A stretch of 64,000 bases of DNA from Bradyrhizobium sp. RD5-C2 (GTDB lineage: Bacteria; Pseudomonadota; Alphaproteobacteria; Rhizobiales; Xanthobacteraceae). The stretch lies in the NCBI RefSeq assembly GCF_019972155.1, contig NZ_BOVL01000019.1:227466-291465 (forward strand), given 5' to 3'. Each line of letters begins with the position of its first letter. Within the stretch, counting starts at the first letter, position 1. Below, piece by piece: positions 8,099 through 16,493 of the stretch. A program made the translations under genes and the position numbers. Under the pieces are notes generated by a model that was not told the DNA's origin, made no database searches, and saw only the letters and a list, made by a program, of their open reading frames with translations.

Positions 8099-9713
8099 CG
8101 ACCGTAACAGCGGTCCGGTTTCGCGCGGCGACGTCGCGCGTTATCCGGTGTTCGCCGTCGTTGCCGTGCTGCTCGGCGCGTTCCTGGCGAATTTCGACAG
8201 CCGCCTGACCTCGGTTGGCCTGCCCGACCTTCGCGGCGCGTTCTCGCTCACCTTCGACGAGGGCGCCTGGCTCTCGACCGCTGCGATCGGCTCGCAGATA
8301 TTCATCGCGCCCGCGGTGGCCTGGCTCGCCACCGCGTTCGGCCTGCGGCGCGTGCTCGGCATTCCGAGCCTGATCTATGCCATGGTCTCGCTGACCATCC
8401 CGTTCGTGCACGACTACACGGCGCTGATCGCACTCAGCATCGCCCACGGCATGCTGCTCGGCACCTTCGTGCCGGCGACGCTGATGATCATCCTGCGCAA
8501 CCTGCCGATCCGCTGGTGGCTGCCGGCGATCGCGATGTATTCGATCCGTGTCGGCTTCGCGCTGGATACGTCGAGCTCGCTGGTCGGATTCTATGTCGAG
8601 CACCTCGGCTGGCAGTGGCTGTATTGGCAGGGCGTCGTGGTCGCGCCGCTGATGGGGCTGATGGTTTATCTCGGCACGCCGAACGAGCCGATCAATCGCG
8701 ACCTGCTGCACCATGCCGATTGGGGCGGCATGCTGCTGCTCGGCGCCGGCCTGGGGATGGTCTATGCCGGGCTCGATCAAGGCAACCGGCTGGACTGGCT
8801 GTCGTCGGGCACCGTGATGGCGCTCCTGATCGGGGGCGGGCTGTTGATCGTCGCCTTCATGATCAACGAGACGGTCGCGCGCCGGCCGTGGGCGCATTTC
8901 AACGTACTGTTCTCGCGCAATATCGGGCTCTCGCTGATCGTCATCCTGCTGTACACGCTGACCAGCCTGTCGAACTCGTCGCTGGTGCCGAATTTCCTCG
9001 GCGCCGTCAGCGCGCTGCGGCCGGAGCAGTCGGGCACGCTGCTGTTCACCTACGGCGCGCTGCCGATGTTCGTGCTGGTGCCGATCTCGATTGTCCTGTT
9101 GCGTCACCTCGATCCCCGCATCGTCGTGGTGCTCGGGTTCTCGGCATTCGCGGCCGCCAATCTCTGGGGCACGCAGCTTAGCCATGTCTGGGCGCGCGAG
9201 GATTTCGTCGGCATCGTGCTGCTCACGTCGGTCGGGCAGGCGCTAACGCTGCTGCCGATCATCATCATGGCGCTGTCCAATTCCGATCCGTCGCGGGCGA
9301 CGGCATTCGCGGCCTATATCCAGATCATGCGGCTCGGCGGCGCCGAGATCGGCATCGCCCTGATGGGGACCTGGCTGCGCGTCCGCGAGCAGATCCATTC
9401 GAACTATCTCGGCCAGCACGTCCAGGGCGGCGCTGTCGACGTCGTGAACCTGCTGAAGCGATTGGCGGGTGAATTCTCCGGCCATGGCATCGGGGCGGCG
9501 ACGGGACGTGCCATCGGCACGCTCGCGGCCCTCGTGCAGCGCGAAGCCAACACGCTCGCCTACATTGACGGCTTCTGGCTGTGCTTCTGGATCGCGATCC
9601 TGGCGCTGTTCCTGGTCGCCCTGATCACGCGCGCGCCGCAAGGTCCGCTGTCGCCGGTGCCGCTCGGCTTCGTGAAGAACGTGCTGCGCAAGCCCGACGT
9701 CGCCGCGTCCTGA
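8085..9713 (+). CDS. DHA2-family MFS exporter (EmrB-like)
   Basis: A 542-residue, 14-helix major facilitator transporter partnering the preceding HlyD-like protein. The start region LGAFLANFDSRLTSVGLPDLRGAFSL replaces the family VALPTI signature, and the loop AFGLRRVLGIP is motif A-like. It probably exports hydrophobic compounds by proton antiport. Its 3' end lies 133 bp from the polyketide synthase gene on the same strand, which makes export of that product a possibility (inference). Confidence 0.92.
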   Translation: MAENDDRNSGPVSRGDVARYPVFAVVAVLLGAFLANFDSRLTSVGLPDLRGAFSLTFDEGAWLSTAAIGSQIFIAPAVAWLATAFGLRRVLGIPSLIYAMVSLTIPFVHDYTALIALSIAHGMLLGTFVPATLMIILRNLPIRWWLPAIAMYSIRVGFALDTSSSLVGFYVEHLGWQWLYWQGVVVAPLMGLMVYLGTPNEPINRDLLHHADWGGMLLLGAGLGMVYAGLDQGNRLDWLSSGTVMALLIGGGLLIVAFMINETVARRPWAHFNVLFSRNIGLSLIVILLYTLTSLSNSSLVPNFLGAVSALRPEQSGTLLFTYGALPMFVLVPISIVLLRHLDPRIVVVLGFSAFAAANLWGTQLSHVWAREDFVGIVLLTSVGQALTLLPIIIMALSNSDPSRATAFAAYIQIMRLGGAEIGIALMGTWLRVREQIHSNYLGQHVQGGAVDVVNLLKRLAGEFSGHGIGAATGRAIGTLAALVQREANTLAYIDGFWLCFWIAILALFLVALITRAPQGPLSPVPLGFVKNVLRKPDVAAS

Positions 9714-9846
9714 TTTGCGCGGATATCGCCGGCGGCTTCCGTTGCCGGGGTCAATTTATAGTGAATGCGGCGCCTCAGCTATCTCGCGGGCGCCTGAAAT
9801 ATTTTGCACGTCGCGTGGTTCCACAAGCGGGGGAACGGGAGCCACG

Positions 9847-10908
9847 ATGATCGAGACCAAGCAGACGGCCGCGCTTGTTTCCATGGCGACGGCGGTTCCA
9901 CCACATCTGTTCCATCAGGGACAGATCCTGCAGGCCGCGCGCGACCTTCTGGCCGACCGCTATCCCGAATTCGAGACGCTCTCCAGCCTGTTCGCCAACA
10001 CCGGCATCCAGCATCGCTACGGCGTGAAGCCGATCGAATGGTATCTCGAACGGCGCGGCTGGCCGGAGCGGACGCGGGCGTTCCTGGAAGGCGCGGAAGC
10101 GCTGTTCGTCGATGTCGCCCGCAAGGCGATTGCCCGTGCGGACCTGACCGGCAGCGACATCGATGTCGTGGTCACGGTGTGCTCGACGGGCATCGCCACG
10201 CCGACGCTGGAGGCGCGCGTCGCGGGCCAACTCGGCCTGCGGACCGACGTGTCGCGCGTGCCGGTGTTCGGCCTCGGCTGCGCGGGCGGCGTGTCGGGCC
10301 TGTCGATCGCGGCGCGGTTGGCGCAGGCGCAGCCCGGTGCGAACGTGCTGCTGGTTGCGCTCGAGCTCTGCACGCTCGCGGTCCGCCACGATGAGCTCAC
10401 CAAGGCGAATATCGTCGCCGCCAGCCTGTTCGGCGATGGCGCCGCTGCGATCGTGCTGCGCGCCGGCGACGGCGGTGCGACGCGGATCGAGGCGGCCGGC
10501 GAAAAGCTGTGGCCGGATACGCTCGGCATCATGGGCTGGACGGTTGATCCGGAAGGATTCGGCGTCGTCTTTCAGCGCACCATTCCGGATTTCGTCCGCG
10601 ACCATGTTGGAGCGGCCGTTGCCGAAATCCTGGCACGGATGGAGCTGACGGCCGGTGATATCGATCGCTTCCTCTGCCATCCCGGCGGCACCAAGGTCAT
10701 CGCCGCGCTGGAGCGGGCGCTCGCGCTCGATCAGGGCACGCTCGATCACGAACGCGACGTCATCGCGGCGTGCGGCAACATGTCGGCCCCGACGGTTCTT
10801 TTTGTCCTCGAACGCGCCCGCGCCAAGGGCTTGCCGCCGCGCTCGCTGCTCACGGCGCTCGGGCCCGGCTTCACGCTCAGCTGCGTTGCGCTCAGGCACG
10901 CGGCATGA
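9847..10908 (+). CDS. Type III polyketide synthase (chalcone/stilbene synthase family)
   Basis: A 353-residue homodimer-type enzyme. The catalytic triad can be placed at Cys145 (GLGCAGGVSGLS), His278 (FLCHPGGTKV) and Asn311 (CGNMSAPTVLFVLERA). Such enzymes extend an acyl-CoA starter with malonyl-CoA and cyclise it to alkylpyrones, alkylresorcinols or related products. The ATG at 9847 follows a GGGAGCC box. It overlaps the next gene by an ATGA, and the synthase/methyltransferase pairing recalls Bacillus bpsA-bpsB, which make methylated alkylpyrones. The starter unit cannot be deduced. Confidence 0.94.
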   Translation: MIETKQTAALVSMATAVPPHLFHQGQILQAARDLLADRYPEFETLSSLFANTGIQHRYGVKPIEWYLERRGWPERTRAFLEGAEALFVDVARKAIARADLTGSDIDVVVTVCSTGIATPTLEARVAGQLGLRTDVSRVPVFGLGCAGGVSGLSIAARLAQAQPGANVLLVALELCTLAVRHDELTKANIVAASLFGDGAAAIVLRAGDGGATRIEAAGEKLWPDTLGIMGWTVDPEGFGVVFQRTIPDFVRDHVGAAVAEILARMELTAGDIDRFLCHPGGTKVIAALERALALDQGTLDHERDVIAACGNMSAPTVLFVLERARAKGLPPRSLLTALGPGFTLSCVALRHAA

Positions 10909-11417
10909 GCTTCGCTTCGGTCATCCTTGCGCTGGTCACCTTGCAGCGTCTCGGCGAGCTCGTGCTGTCACGTCGCAACACGGAGCGGCTGCTGGCGCGA
11001 GGCGCGATCGAGGTCGGCGCCAGGCACTACCCGCTCATTGTGCTGGTTCACGCCGGCTGGCTGACCGCGCTGTGGATCTGGGGCCGCAACCAGGATGTCA
11101 ACCTGGCGGCGCTCGCGGCCTTTCTGGCGCTGCAAGGCTTACGGCTGTGGATCCTCGCTGCGCTGGGACCGCGATGGACCACGCGGATCATCGTCTTACC
11201 GGGCGCGCCGCTGGTCGCATCCGGGCCGTACCGATATTTTCCGCATCCAAACTATGCCGTCGTCGTCGGCGAGATCGCGCTGCTCCCGCTCGCATTGCAT
11301 CTGCCGGTGCTGGCGCTGCTCTTCACCGTGCTCAATCTCGCGGTGCTTGCGATCCGGATTCGCACCGAGAGCCGCGCGCTCTCGGTTGCGGACTGGCCGC
11401 GCGTCAGCACGCCATGA
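10905..11417 (+). CDS. Isoprenylcysteine carboxyl methyltransferase (ICMT)-family protein, BpsB-like
   Basis: A 170-residue membrane protein with about four to five helices. It carries LQRLGELVLSRRNTERLLARGAIEVGARHYP at the N-terminus (shown here only as motif) and the C-terminal GPYRYFPHPNYAVVVGEI motif typical of ICMT-type SAM methyltransferases. Start and stop overlap the flanking genes by ATGA on both sides, so translation of all three is coupled. By analogy with BpsB it probably O-methylates the polyketide made by the preceding enzyme. Confidence 0.88.
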   Translation: MSFASVILALVTLQRLGELVLSRRNTERLLARGAIEVGARHYPLIVLVHAGWLTALWIWGRNQDVNLAALAAFLALQGLRLWILAALGPRWTTRIIVLPGAPLVASGPYRYFPHPNYAVVVGEIALLPLALHLPVLALLFTVLNLAVLAIRIRTESRALSVADWPRVSTP

Positions 11418-12982
11418 GCGCCCGGGCGGAGCATCGCGCCGACAGCCCGTCGGCGGCGACCTGGGCCGGCTTCCTCCTGATGTGCCTCGGCATGTTCATG
11501 GCGATCCTCGACATCCAGGTCGTCGCAACCTCGCTGCCGACGATCCAGCGCGCGCTCGCGATCTCGCCTTCCGCGATGAGCTGGATCCAGACCGCCTATC
11601 TGATCGCCGAGGTGATCGCGATCCCGCTGACCGGATTGTTCACCCATGCGCTGTCGCTCCGATGGCTGTTCGCGATCGCCGTGAGCGTGTTCACCATAGC
11701 CTCGGTCGGCTGCGCCTTCAGTGGCGGCTTTGCCGTGCTGCTGGTGTTTCGCGTGCTGCAGGGATTTTCCGGCGGCGTCCTGATCCCCGCGGTGTTCTCC
11801 GCCGTGTTCACGCTGTTTCCGGCGCGGCTTCATGCGGTGGCGACTACGATCGGCGGCGTCGTCGCGGTGCTCGCACCGACGGTTGGACCTGTTGTCGGCG
11901 GCTGGATCACGCAGACGTGGTCGTGGCCGTGGCTGTTCCTGATCAACCCGGTTCCAGGAACGATTGCGGCCACGGTCACGCCATTGCTGCTGCCGAAAGA
12001 GAGCGTGAATCTCCGCGCGTTCGCCAGACTGGACACATGGTCGCTGGTCCTGCTCGCGGCGGCGCTCGCAAGCCTCATGGTCGGTTTGAAGGAAGCGCCG
12101 CAGCGCGGCTGGGCCTCGATGCCTTGCCTCAGCCTGCTGATCGGAAGCGTTGCCGGGATCGCGCTGCTGATCCGGCGCACGCTCCGCGCGGCGCATCCGA
12201 TCGCGCGATTGACCCTGTTCAGGCGGCGTTCGTTCGCGATCGGTTGCGCCCTGAGCTTCTGCCTCGGCATCGGCCTATATGGATCGACCTATCTGATGCC
12301 GGTGTTCCTCGGCTTCGTCCGCCGTCATGATGCCTTCGAGATCGGCACCATCATGCTGGTCACGGGGGTTGCGCAGCTGATCGCCGCGCCGCTGGCGGCA
12401 ATCCTCGAAAGTCGCGTCGGCGCGCTCCTGTTGACTGCGACAGGCTTCGCCTTGTTCGCGCTCGGCCTCGGCTTGAGTGCCTTTCAGCCGCGCACCGCGG
12501 ATTTCGGCGAAATGTTCTGGCCGCAGATCATACGCGGTGTCGCGATCATGTTCTGTTTGCTGCCGCCGACACGCATTGCGTTGGGCACTCTGCCGGAGGC
12601 GGAGGTTGCCGACGCCAGCGGATTGTTCAACCTGATGCGCAATCTGGGTGGCGCGATCGGGATCGCCTTGATCGATACGATCCTGTATGGCCGAAGCCCA
12701 ATTTATGGTGAGGACTTTCGTGCACGCCTGCTGGCAGGTGATCTCAACGCCGCACAGGCGATCGGCCTCGATCCAATGTTGCTGATCAACCGCCCGCCGG
12801 GTCCGCCTGATGACGCGACGGTGGCGTTTATCCGGCCGCTGGTCGAGCGGGCATCGCTCGCCCTCAGCGTCAACGAGGCATGGGCGATGCTCGCTTGCGT
12901 CGCGATCGTCGGGCTGCTGCTGGTGTTATTCGCGCGCGATCGGATGCCTGCATCGGTGCAGGTGCCTCGGGATGCGAGCTAG
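11414..12982 (+). CDS. DHA2-family MFS transporter
   Basis: A 522-residue, 14-helix exporter starting at an ATG that overlaps the methyltransferase stop. MFMAILDIQVVATSLPTIQ is the classic helix 1 motif of the DHA2 family, and LVFRVLQGFSGGVLIPAV is motif C-like. As third gene of the coupled polyketide operon it is the most likely exporter of the methylated product (inference). No HlyD partner follows it, although one lies at 6947. Its TAG stop shares bases with the stop of the convergent CysZ-like gene. Confidence 0.92.
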   Translation: MSARAEHRADSPSAATWAGFLLMCLGMFMAILDIQVVATSLPTIQRALAISPSAMSWIQTAYLIAEVIAIPLTGLFTHALSLRWLFAIAVSVFTIASVGCAFSGGFAVLLVFRVLQGFSGGVLIPAVFSAVFTLFPARLHAVATTIGGVVAVLAPTVGPVVGGWITQTWSWPWLFLINPVPGTIAATVTPLLLPKESVNLRAFARLDTWSLVLLAAALASLMVGLKEAPQRGWASMPCLSLLIGSVAGIALLIRRTLRAAHPIARLTLFRRRSFAIGCALSFCLGIGLYGSTYLMPVFLGFVRRHDAFEIGTIMLVTGVAQLIAAPLAAILESRVGALLLTATGFALFALGLGLSAFQPRTADFGEMFWPQIIRGVAIMFCLLPPTRIALGTLPEAEVADASGLFNLMRNLGGAIGIALIDTILYGRSPIYGEDFRARLLAGDLNAAQAIGLDPMLLINRPPGPPDDATVAFIRPLVERASLALSVNEAWAMLACVAIVGLLLVLFARDRMPASVQVPRDAS

Positions 12983-13731
12983 ATCGTCGGCACGTTGCTT
13001 CGCCGCGCCGGCTCGATCAATTCGCGCCGCGGGCCCGACAGCCGCTTGTACATGTGGACCATGAAGGCCATCCCGAACAGCGGCGTCGCCAGATTGACGA
13101 TCGGGATCGAGACGAAGGCGGCGATGAACAGGCCGGCGGTAAACACGGTTGCCGCATTCTCCTTGCGCATCGCCTTGGCATCCTCTGGCGAGCGGAAGCG
13201 CATCGCGGCGAGCTCGAAATATTCGCGGCCGAGCAGCCAGGCCGTCGCGATGAAGAAGATGATGAAGCCCGCGCCCGCGAACAGCACGAACGGCAGCGCG
13301 ACCAGGTAGACCAGGATCGTCAGCAGCGCCGTCTTGACGCCCTCGATGGTCGCCAGCGTCACCGGCAGCGCCGTGCCGGGATGGTCGGCCGGATAGTGCT
13401 CGCGCTCGACATGGTCGGCGACGTCGTCGACGAACAGGCTTGCCACCAGCGAGGTGATCGCGGGCATCAGGAAGATGCCGCCGAGCACGACGCCGAGGCC
13501 CGCCGAGATCGAGATGACCCAGGACAGCACATGCAGGGTGGAATGGAAGTTGGGGCCGAGCATGCCTTCGGCCCAGACCTCGCCAGTGTCGGCAAACCAG
13601 CTCAGCAGCCGCTGCAACCCGATCGCGAGCACGATGATCAGCACCAGCGCAAGCCCGATCGAACGCCACAGGATCGTGCGCATCGGCGGCGACAGGATTT
13701 GCGAAAGCGCCTTGACGGCGGCATCGAACAT
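12979..13731 (-). CDS. EI24/CysZ-family membrane protein
   Basis: A 250-residue inner membrane protein with four to six hydrophobic segments, starting MFDAAVKALSQILSPPMR. The pattern WSIGLALVL-like first helix, SLVASLFVDDVADHVE loop and GREYFELAAMRF is typical of the EI24 domain group that includes the sulfate uptake protein CysZ. Sulfate transport is plausible but not provable, and there are no cys genes nearby. The gene converges on the upstream MFS gene with a four-base overlap of stop codons. Confidence 0.85.
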   Translation of the reverse strand: MFDAAVKALSQILSPPMRTILWRSIGLALVLIIVLAIGLQRLLSWFADTGEVWAEGMLGPNFHSTLHVLSWVISISAGLGVVLGGIFLMPAITSLVASLFVDDVADHVEREHYPADHPGTALPVTLATIEGVKTALLTILVYLVALPFVLFAGAGFIIFFIATAWLLGREYFELAAMRFRSPEDAKAMRKENAATVFTAGLFIAAFVSIPIVNLATPLFGMAFMVHMYKRLSGPRRELIEPARRSNVPTI

Positions 13732-13879
13732 GACCGGGTTACCTCTGCAAAATGACGAGCGAGAGGTAGCCACCCAATATGGCTTCGGCAAGTGCCGCCT
13801 GTGTCGCGGTCACAGCGTTTTTGGGCGAAGTCCGCCGGCATTCGATGCGGTGCCGACGCCGCTTTGCGTCAAGAAGCGC

Positions 13880-15292
13880 TTAGGCGTCGAGCGGCTTGCC
13901 GCGGACGTTGGGTCCCCAGACACCGATCGTAATGATGACGATGACCATCGCCGCGGTGATCAGGCCGAACACCCCGCTGACGCCGGCCTCCTTCAACATG
14001 AACGCCACGATGAAGCCGGAGAACGTCGCGCTGAGCCGGCTCATCGAATAGACGAGGCCCGCCGCGCGGGCCCGGATCGCAGTCGGGAACACCTCGGTCT
14101 GGTAGGCGTGATAGGCGTAGGACAGCGTCATGTTGGCCCCGGTCACCAGCACGCCGCTGGCGATCAGGAGCACCGGCTCGGTGAGCTGCGCGAAGGCGAG
14201 GCCGAACACCGAGATCGCGGCGGCCGCGCCGCAAATGATCCATTTGCGCTCGAAACGGTCGGCGAAGGTTGCGGCCAGGAGCGGCGCCAGCGGATAGGCG
14301 AAGGCGATGATGAAAGAATATTGCAGGCTCTTGGTGACGTTGATGCCCTTCTCGACCAACAGCGCCGGAACCCAGTTGGAGAAGCCGTAGACGCCGAACG
14401 CCTGGCATAGATTGAAGATCATGAAGAGCACGACGAGCGAAGCGTAGGGCGGCCGGAACAAATCGGTATAGCCGGTTTCGACCGCCGGATGTGCCGGCGC
14501 CATTGAGGCTTTAACGGCCGGGCGCGGCGCGGCCGTCGGCGATGAGGCCTCGAGCCTCCGCATGATTGTCTCGGCCTCGGCAAGGCGGCCGTGCCGGGCC
14601 AGCCAGAGCGGGCTTTCCGGCACGTAGAGCCGCAGCACCCAGATGATCATGCTGGCGGCGGCACCGATCAGCACCACCCAGCGCCAGCCGTCGATGCCGT
14701 AAGGCGAGAGCGGCACCAGCCACCACGACAGCGCGGCGACGATCGGCACCGCCGAGAGCATCACCGCCTGGTTGATCGCAAAGGCGCGGCCGCGCATCCA
14801 GCTCGGCACCAGCTCGGTGATGTAGGCGTCGATGGTGATGACCTCGATGCCGATCCCTATACCGGCGATGAAGCGCCACAACAGCACGCCGCCGGGGGTG
14901 GTCTGGCACGCCATGATCACCGACGCCGCGCTGTAGAACAGCAGCGAGTACGTGAACACGGCCTTGCGGCCGTAGCGATCGGCGAGGAAGCCGAGGCAGA
15001 AGGTGCCGATAAACAGGCCGGCGAAGGTCGCCGCGACGAAGGCGCCGATCCCTGAGAAGCCGAAGAAGGCCTGCGTCGTCGTGGTCATCAGCCCGCTGCG
15101 GGCGAGGCCCGGCGCGATATAGCCAGTGAAGAACAGATCGTAGATCTCGAAGCAGCCGCCGAGTGAAAGCAGGATCACCAGCCGCCAGACATAGCCGGAG
15201 GTCGGCAGCCCCTCGAGGCGCCGCGAGATCTGGTCCGGCCCGCTTGTCGTGTTGGCAAGATCGGCAACCGAGCCGAGTTCGACGGCGCTCAT
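13880..15292 (-). CDS. MFS transporter, probable organic-acid or sugar importer
   Basis: A 470-residue 12-helix transporter. Motif A GFLADRYGRKAVF follows helix 2, and ITELVPSWMRGRAFA and the later LAATFADRFERKWI repeat are typical of the metabolite:H+ symporter and sugar-porter groups. Unlike the DHA2 pumps upstream it looks like an importer. It lies downstream of the LysR gene on the same strand, and the 156 bp between them contain a palindrome (15388-15410), suggesting its own regulated promoter. The neighbouring CoA-transferase/lyase genes suggest an organic acid substrate (inference). Confidence 0.88.
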   Translation of the reverse strand: MSAVELGSVADLANTTSGPDQISRRLEGLPTSGYVWRLVILLSLGGCFEIYDLFFTGYIAPGLARSGLMTTTTQAFFGFSGIGAFVAATFAGLFIGTFCLGFLADRYGRKAVFTYSLLFYSAASVIMACQTTPGGVLLWRFIAGIGIGIEVITIDAYITELVPSWMRGRAFAINQAVMLSAVPIVAALSWWLVPLSPYGIDGWRWVVLIGAAASMIIWVLRLYVPESPLWLARHGRLAEAETIMRRLEASSPTAAPRPAVKASMAPAHPAVETGYTDLFRPPYASLVVLFMIFNLCQAFGVYGFSNWVPALLVEKGINVTKSLQYSFIIAFAYPLAPLLAATFADRFERKWIICGAAAAISVFGLAFAQLTEPVLLIASGVLVTGANMTLSYAYHAYQTEVFPTAIRARAAGLVYSMSRLSATFSGFIVAFMLKEAGVSGVFGLITAAMVIVIITIGVWGPNVRGKPLDA

Positions 15293-15387
15293 GATGGTCC
15301 TCCCGGGATGGTCCAGCGGCCGCCTTTCTTGCGAAAGCGTGCCGGTTGCGCATGTTTGGCAGCCGGGTGCCAGAAATCCAGACGAAC

Positions 15388-15410
15388 ATATCGAAGGGAT
15401 CGTTCGATAT
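15388..15410 (-). promoter_or_regulatory. Candidate LysR operator upstream of the MFS importer
   Basis: A perfect 8-base inverted repeat ATATCGAA/TTCGATAT separated by seven bases lies 96 bp upstream of the MFS start. A further TTTTCGATAG half-site follows at once. Size and spacing suit a LysR dimer site. No binding data exist; the assignment to the adjacent regulator is inferred from location. Confidence 0.5.
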
Positions 15411-15448
15411 TTTCGATAGCGCTGTTTTTGACGCGCTTGAAAGCGCTT

Positions 15449-16372
15449 TTAGATCAGCAGCGTTGCCTCCCACGCGCCGCGCCCGACCTGTTCGGCGATC
15501 AGGGAGCGGATCAGCCGGCACATCTCTTCCATCGCATAGGTCATCGGCCGGTTGCGCAAGCGGCAGAGATAGAGCGTGCGGCTCAGCCTGGGTTCGATCA
15601 CCTCGCGTGCGACCAGCAAGCGCGCTTTCAACGGCTCGCTGACGAAGTGCGTCGTCGCGATCGTGCAGCCGAGACCCGCGGTCAAGGCACCAATCATGCC
15701 GCTGGTCGAATTGAGGTGCAGGATGGCGTTGGCCTCCAGCCGCTTCAGCGGCACGGGGTCGTCCAGCAAAGCGCGGGCCGACAGCCCGTGCCGCAGCAGG
15801 ATCAGTGGCAGCTGGGCCAGCTGCTCGAACGTGATCGGTCCCTTCTTGCCGATCAGCTTCTCGGTGCCGACGCAGAACATCTGCTCCTCCAGCACCGGCT
15901 CGGCGATCAAATCCTTTTCCGAGGGCGGATTGTAGACCAGCGCGAGGTCGACATCCGAGCTCATCAGATGCAGCAGCGTCGCGCCGGAGAGGCTTTCTGT
16001 CAGCGACAGCTTCAGGTTGGGATATTTCGCCAGCACGGTCCGCATCAGCGGCACGCCGATCGCCTTCATCCCGGAATTGGCCATGCCGATCGAGATCTCG
16101 CCGGCAATGGCGCTGCCGCCTTCCTTGATCTCGCGCTCGGCCGCCGCCATCGCGCGCAGGATGATGCGGGCATGCTCATAAAGTCGCTCGCCCGCCGCGG
16201 TCGGTTCCATGCCGCGCGGCTTGCGCTCGAACAGCGGCGTGGCGAATTCCGCCTCGAGATTGGCGATGTGGTGGCTGAGCGCGGATTGCGCGACATTGGC
16301 CTGATCCGCCGCCCGCGACAGGTTGCGTTGCTCGTAAACCGCGATGAAATAGCGGAGCTGGCGCGAATCCAT
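15449..16372 (-). CDS. LysR-family transcriptional regulator
   Basis: A 307-residue regulator. The N-terminal winged helix reads MDSRQLRYFIAVYEQ, then QSALSHHIANLEAEF with the recognition helix, FERKPRGMEPTAAGERL, and a C-terminal effector-binding domain beginning around residue 90. It resembles regulators of aromatic or nitrogen-acid catabolism but the inducer is unknown. It is divergent from the CaiB-like CoA-transferase and upstream of the MFS importer, so it probably controls both. Confidence 0.93.
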   Translation of the reverse strand: MDSRQLRYFIAVYEQRNLSRAADQANVAQSALSHHIANLEAEFATPLFERKPRGMEPTAAGERLYEHARIILRAMAAAEREIKEGGSAIAGEISIGMANSGMKAIGVPLMRTVLAKYPNLKLSLTESLSGATLLHLMSSDVDLALVYNPPSEKDLIAEPVLEEQMFCVGTEKLIGKKGPITFEQLAQLPLILLRHGLSARALLDDPVPLKRLEANAILHLNSTSGMIGALTAGLGCTIATTHFVSEPLKARLLVAREVIEPRLSRTLYLCRLRNRPMTYAMEEMCRLIRSLIAEQVGRGAWEATLLI

Positions 16373-16493
16373 TGGGGTTCTGCGTTCTAGAACGACGAAT
16401 GCACTATTCGACAGATTATATTTTTCAGATAGCGTGCGGAAGCCTAACCTGCGCCGATCAGTCAAAACGAACGCAACGAGCACGGAGAAACCG
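16373..16493. promoter_or_regulatory. Divergent LysR / CoA-transferase control region
   Basis: The 121 bp between start codons are notably AT-rich around ATTATATTTTT. They contain a perfect palindrome GTTCTAGAAC (16384-16393) and a CTAT...ATAG dyad (16404-16432) around ATTCGACAG and TTTTTCAGAT. These are reasonable LysR binding positions for divergent control. Confidence 0.5.

Noticed and set aside
12985..13010. GGCACG...TTGCT word resembling a sigma-54 promoter
   Set aside because: The spacing between GG and GC elements is too short for a -24/-12 promoter and it lies inside a coding region.
12926..13669. A 247-codon minus-strand frame overlapping the CysZ-like gene in another frame
   Set aside because: The other frame gives helices and the EI24 pattern; this one is Arg-rich with no features.
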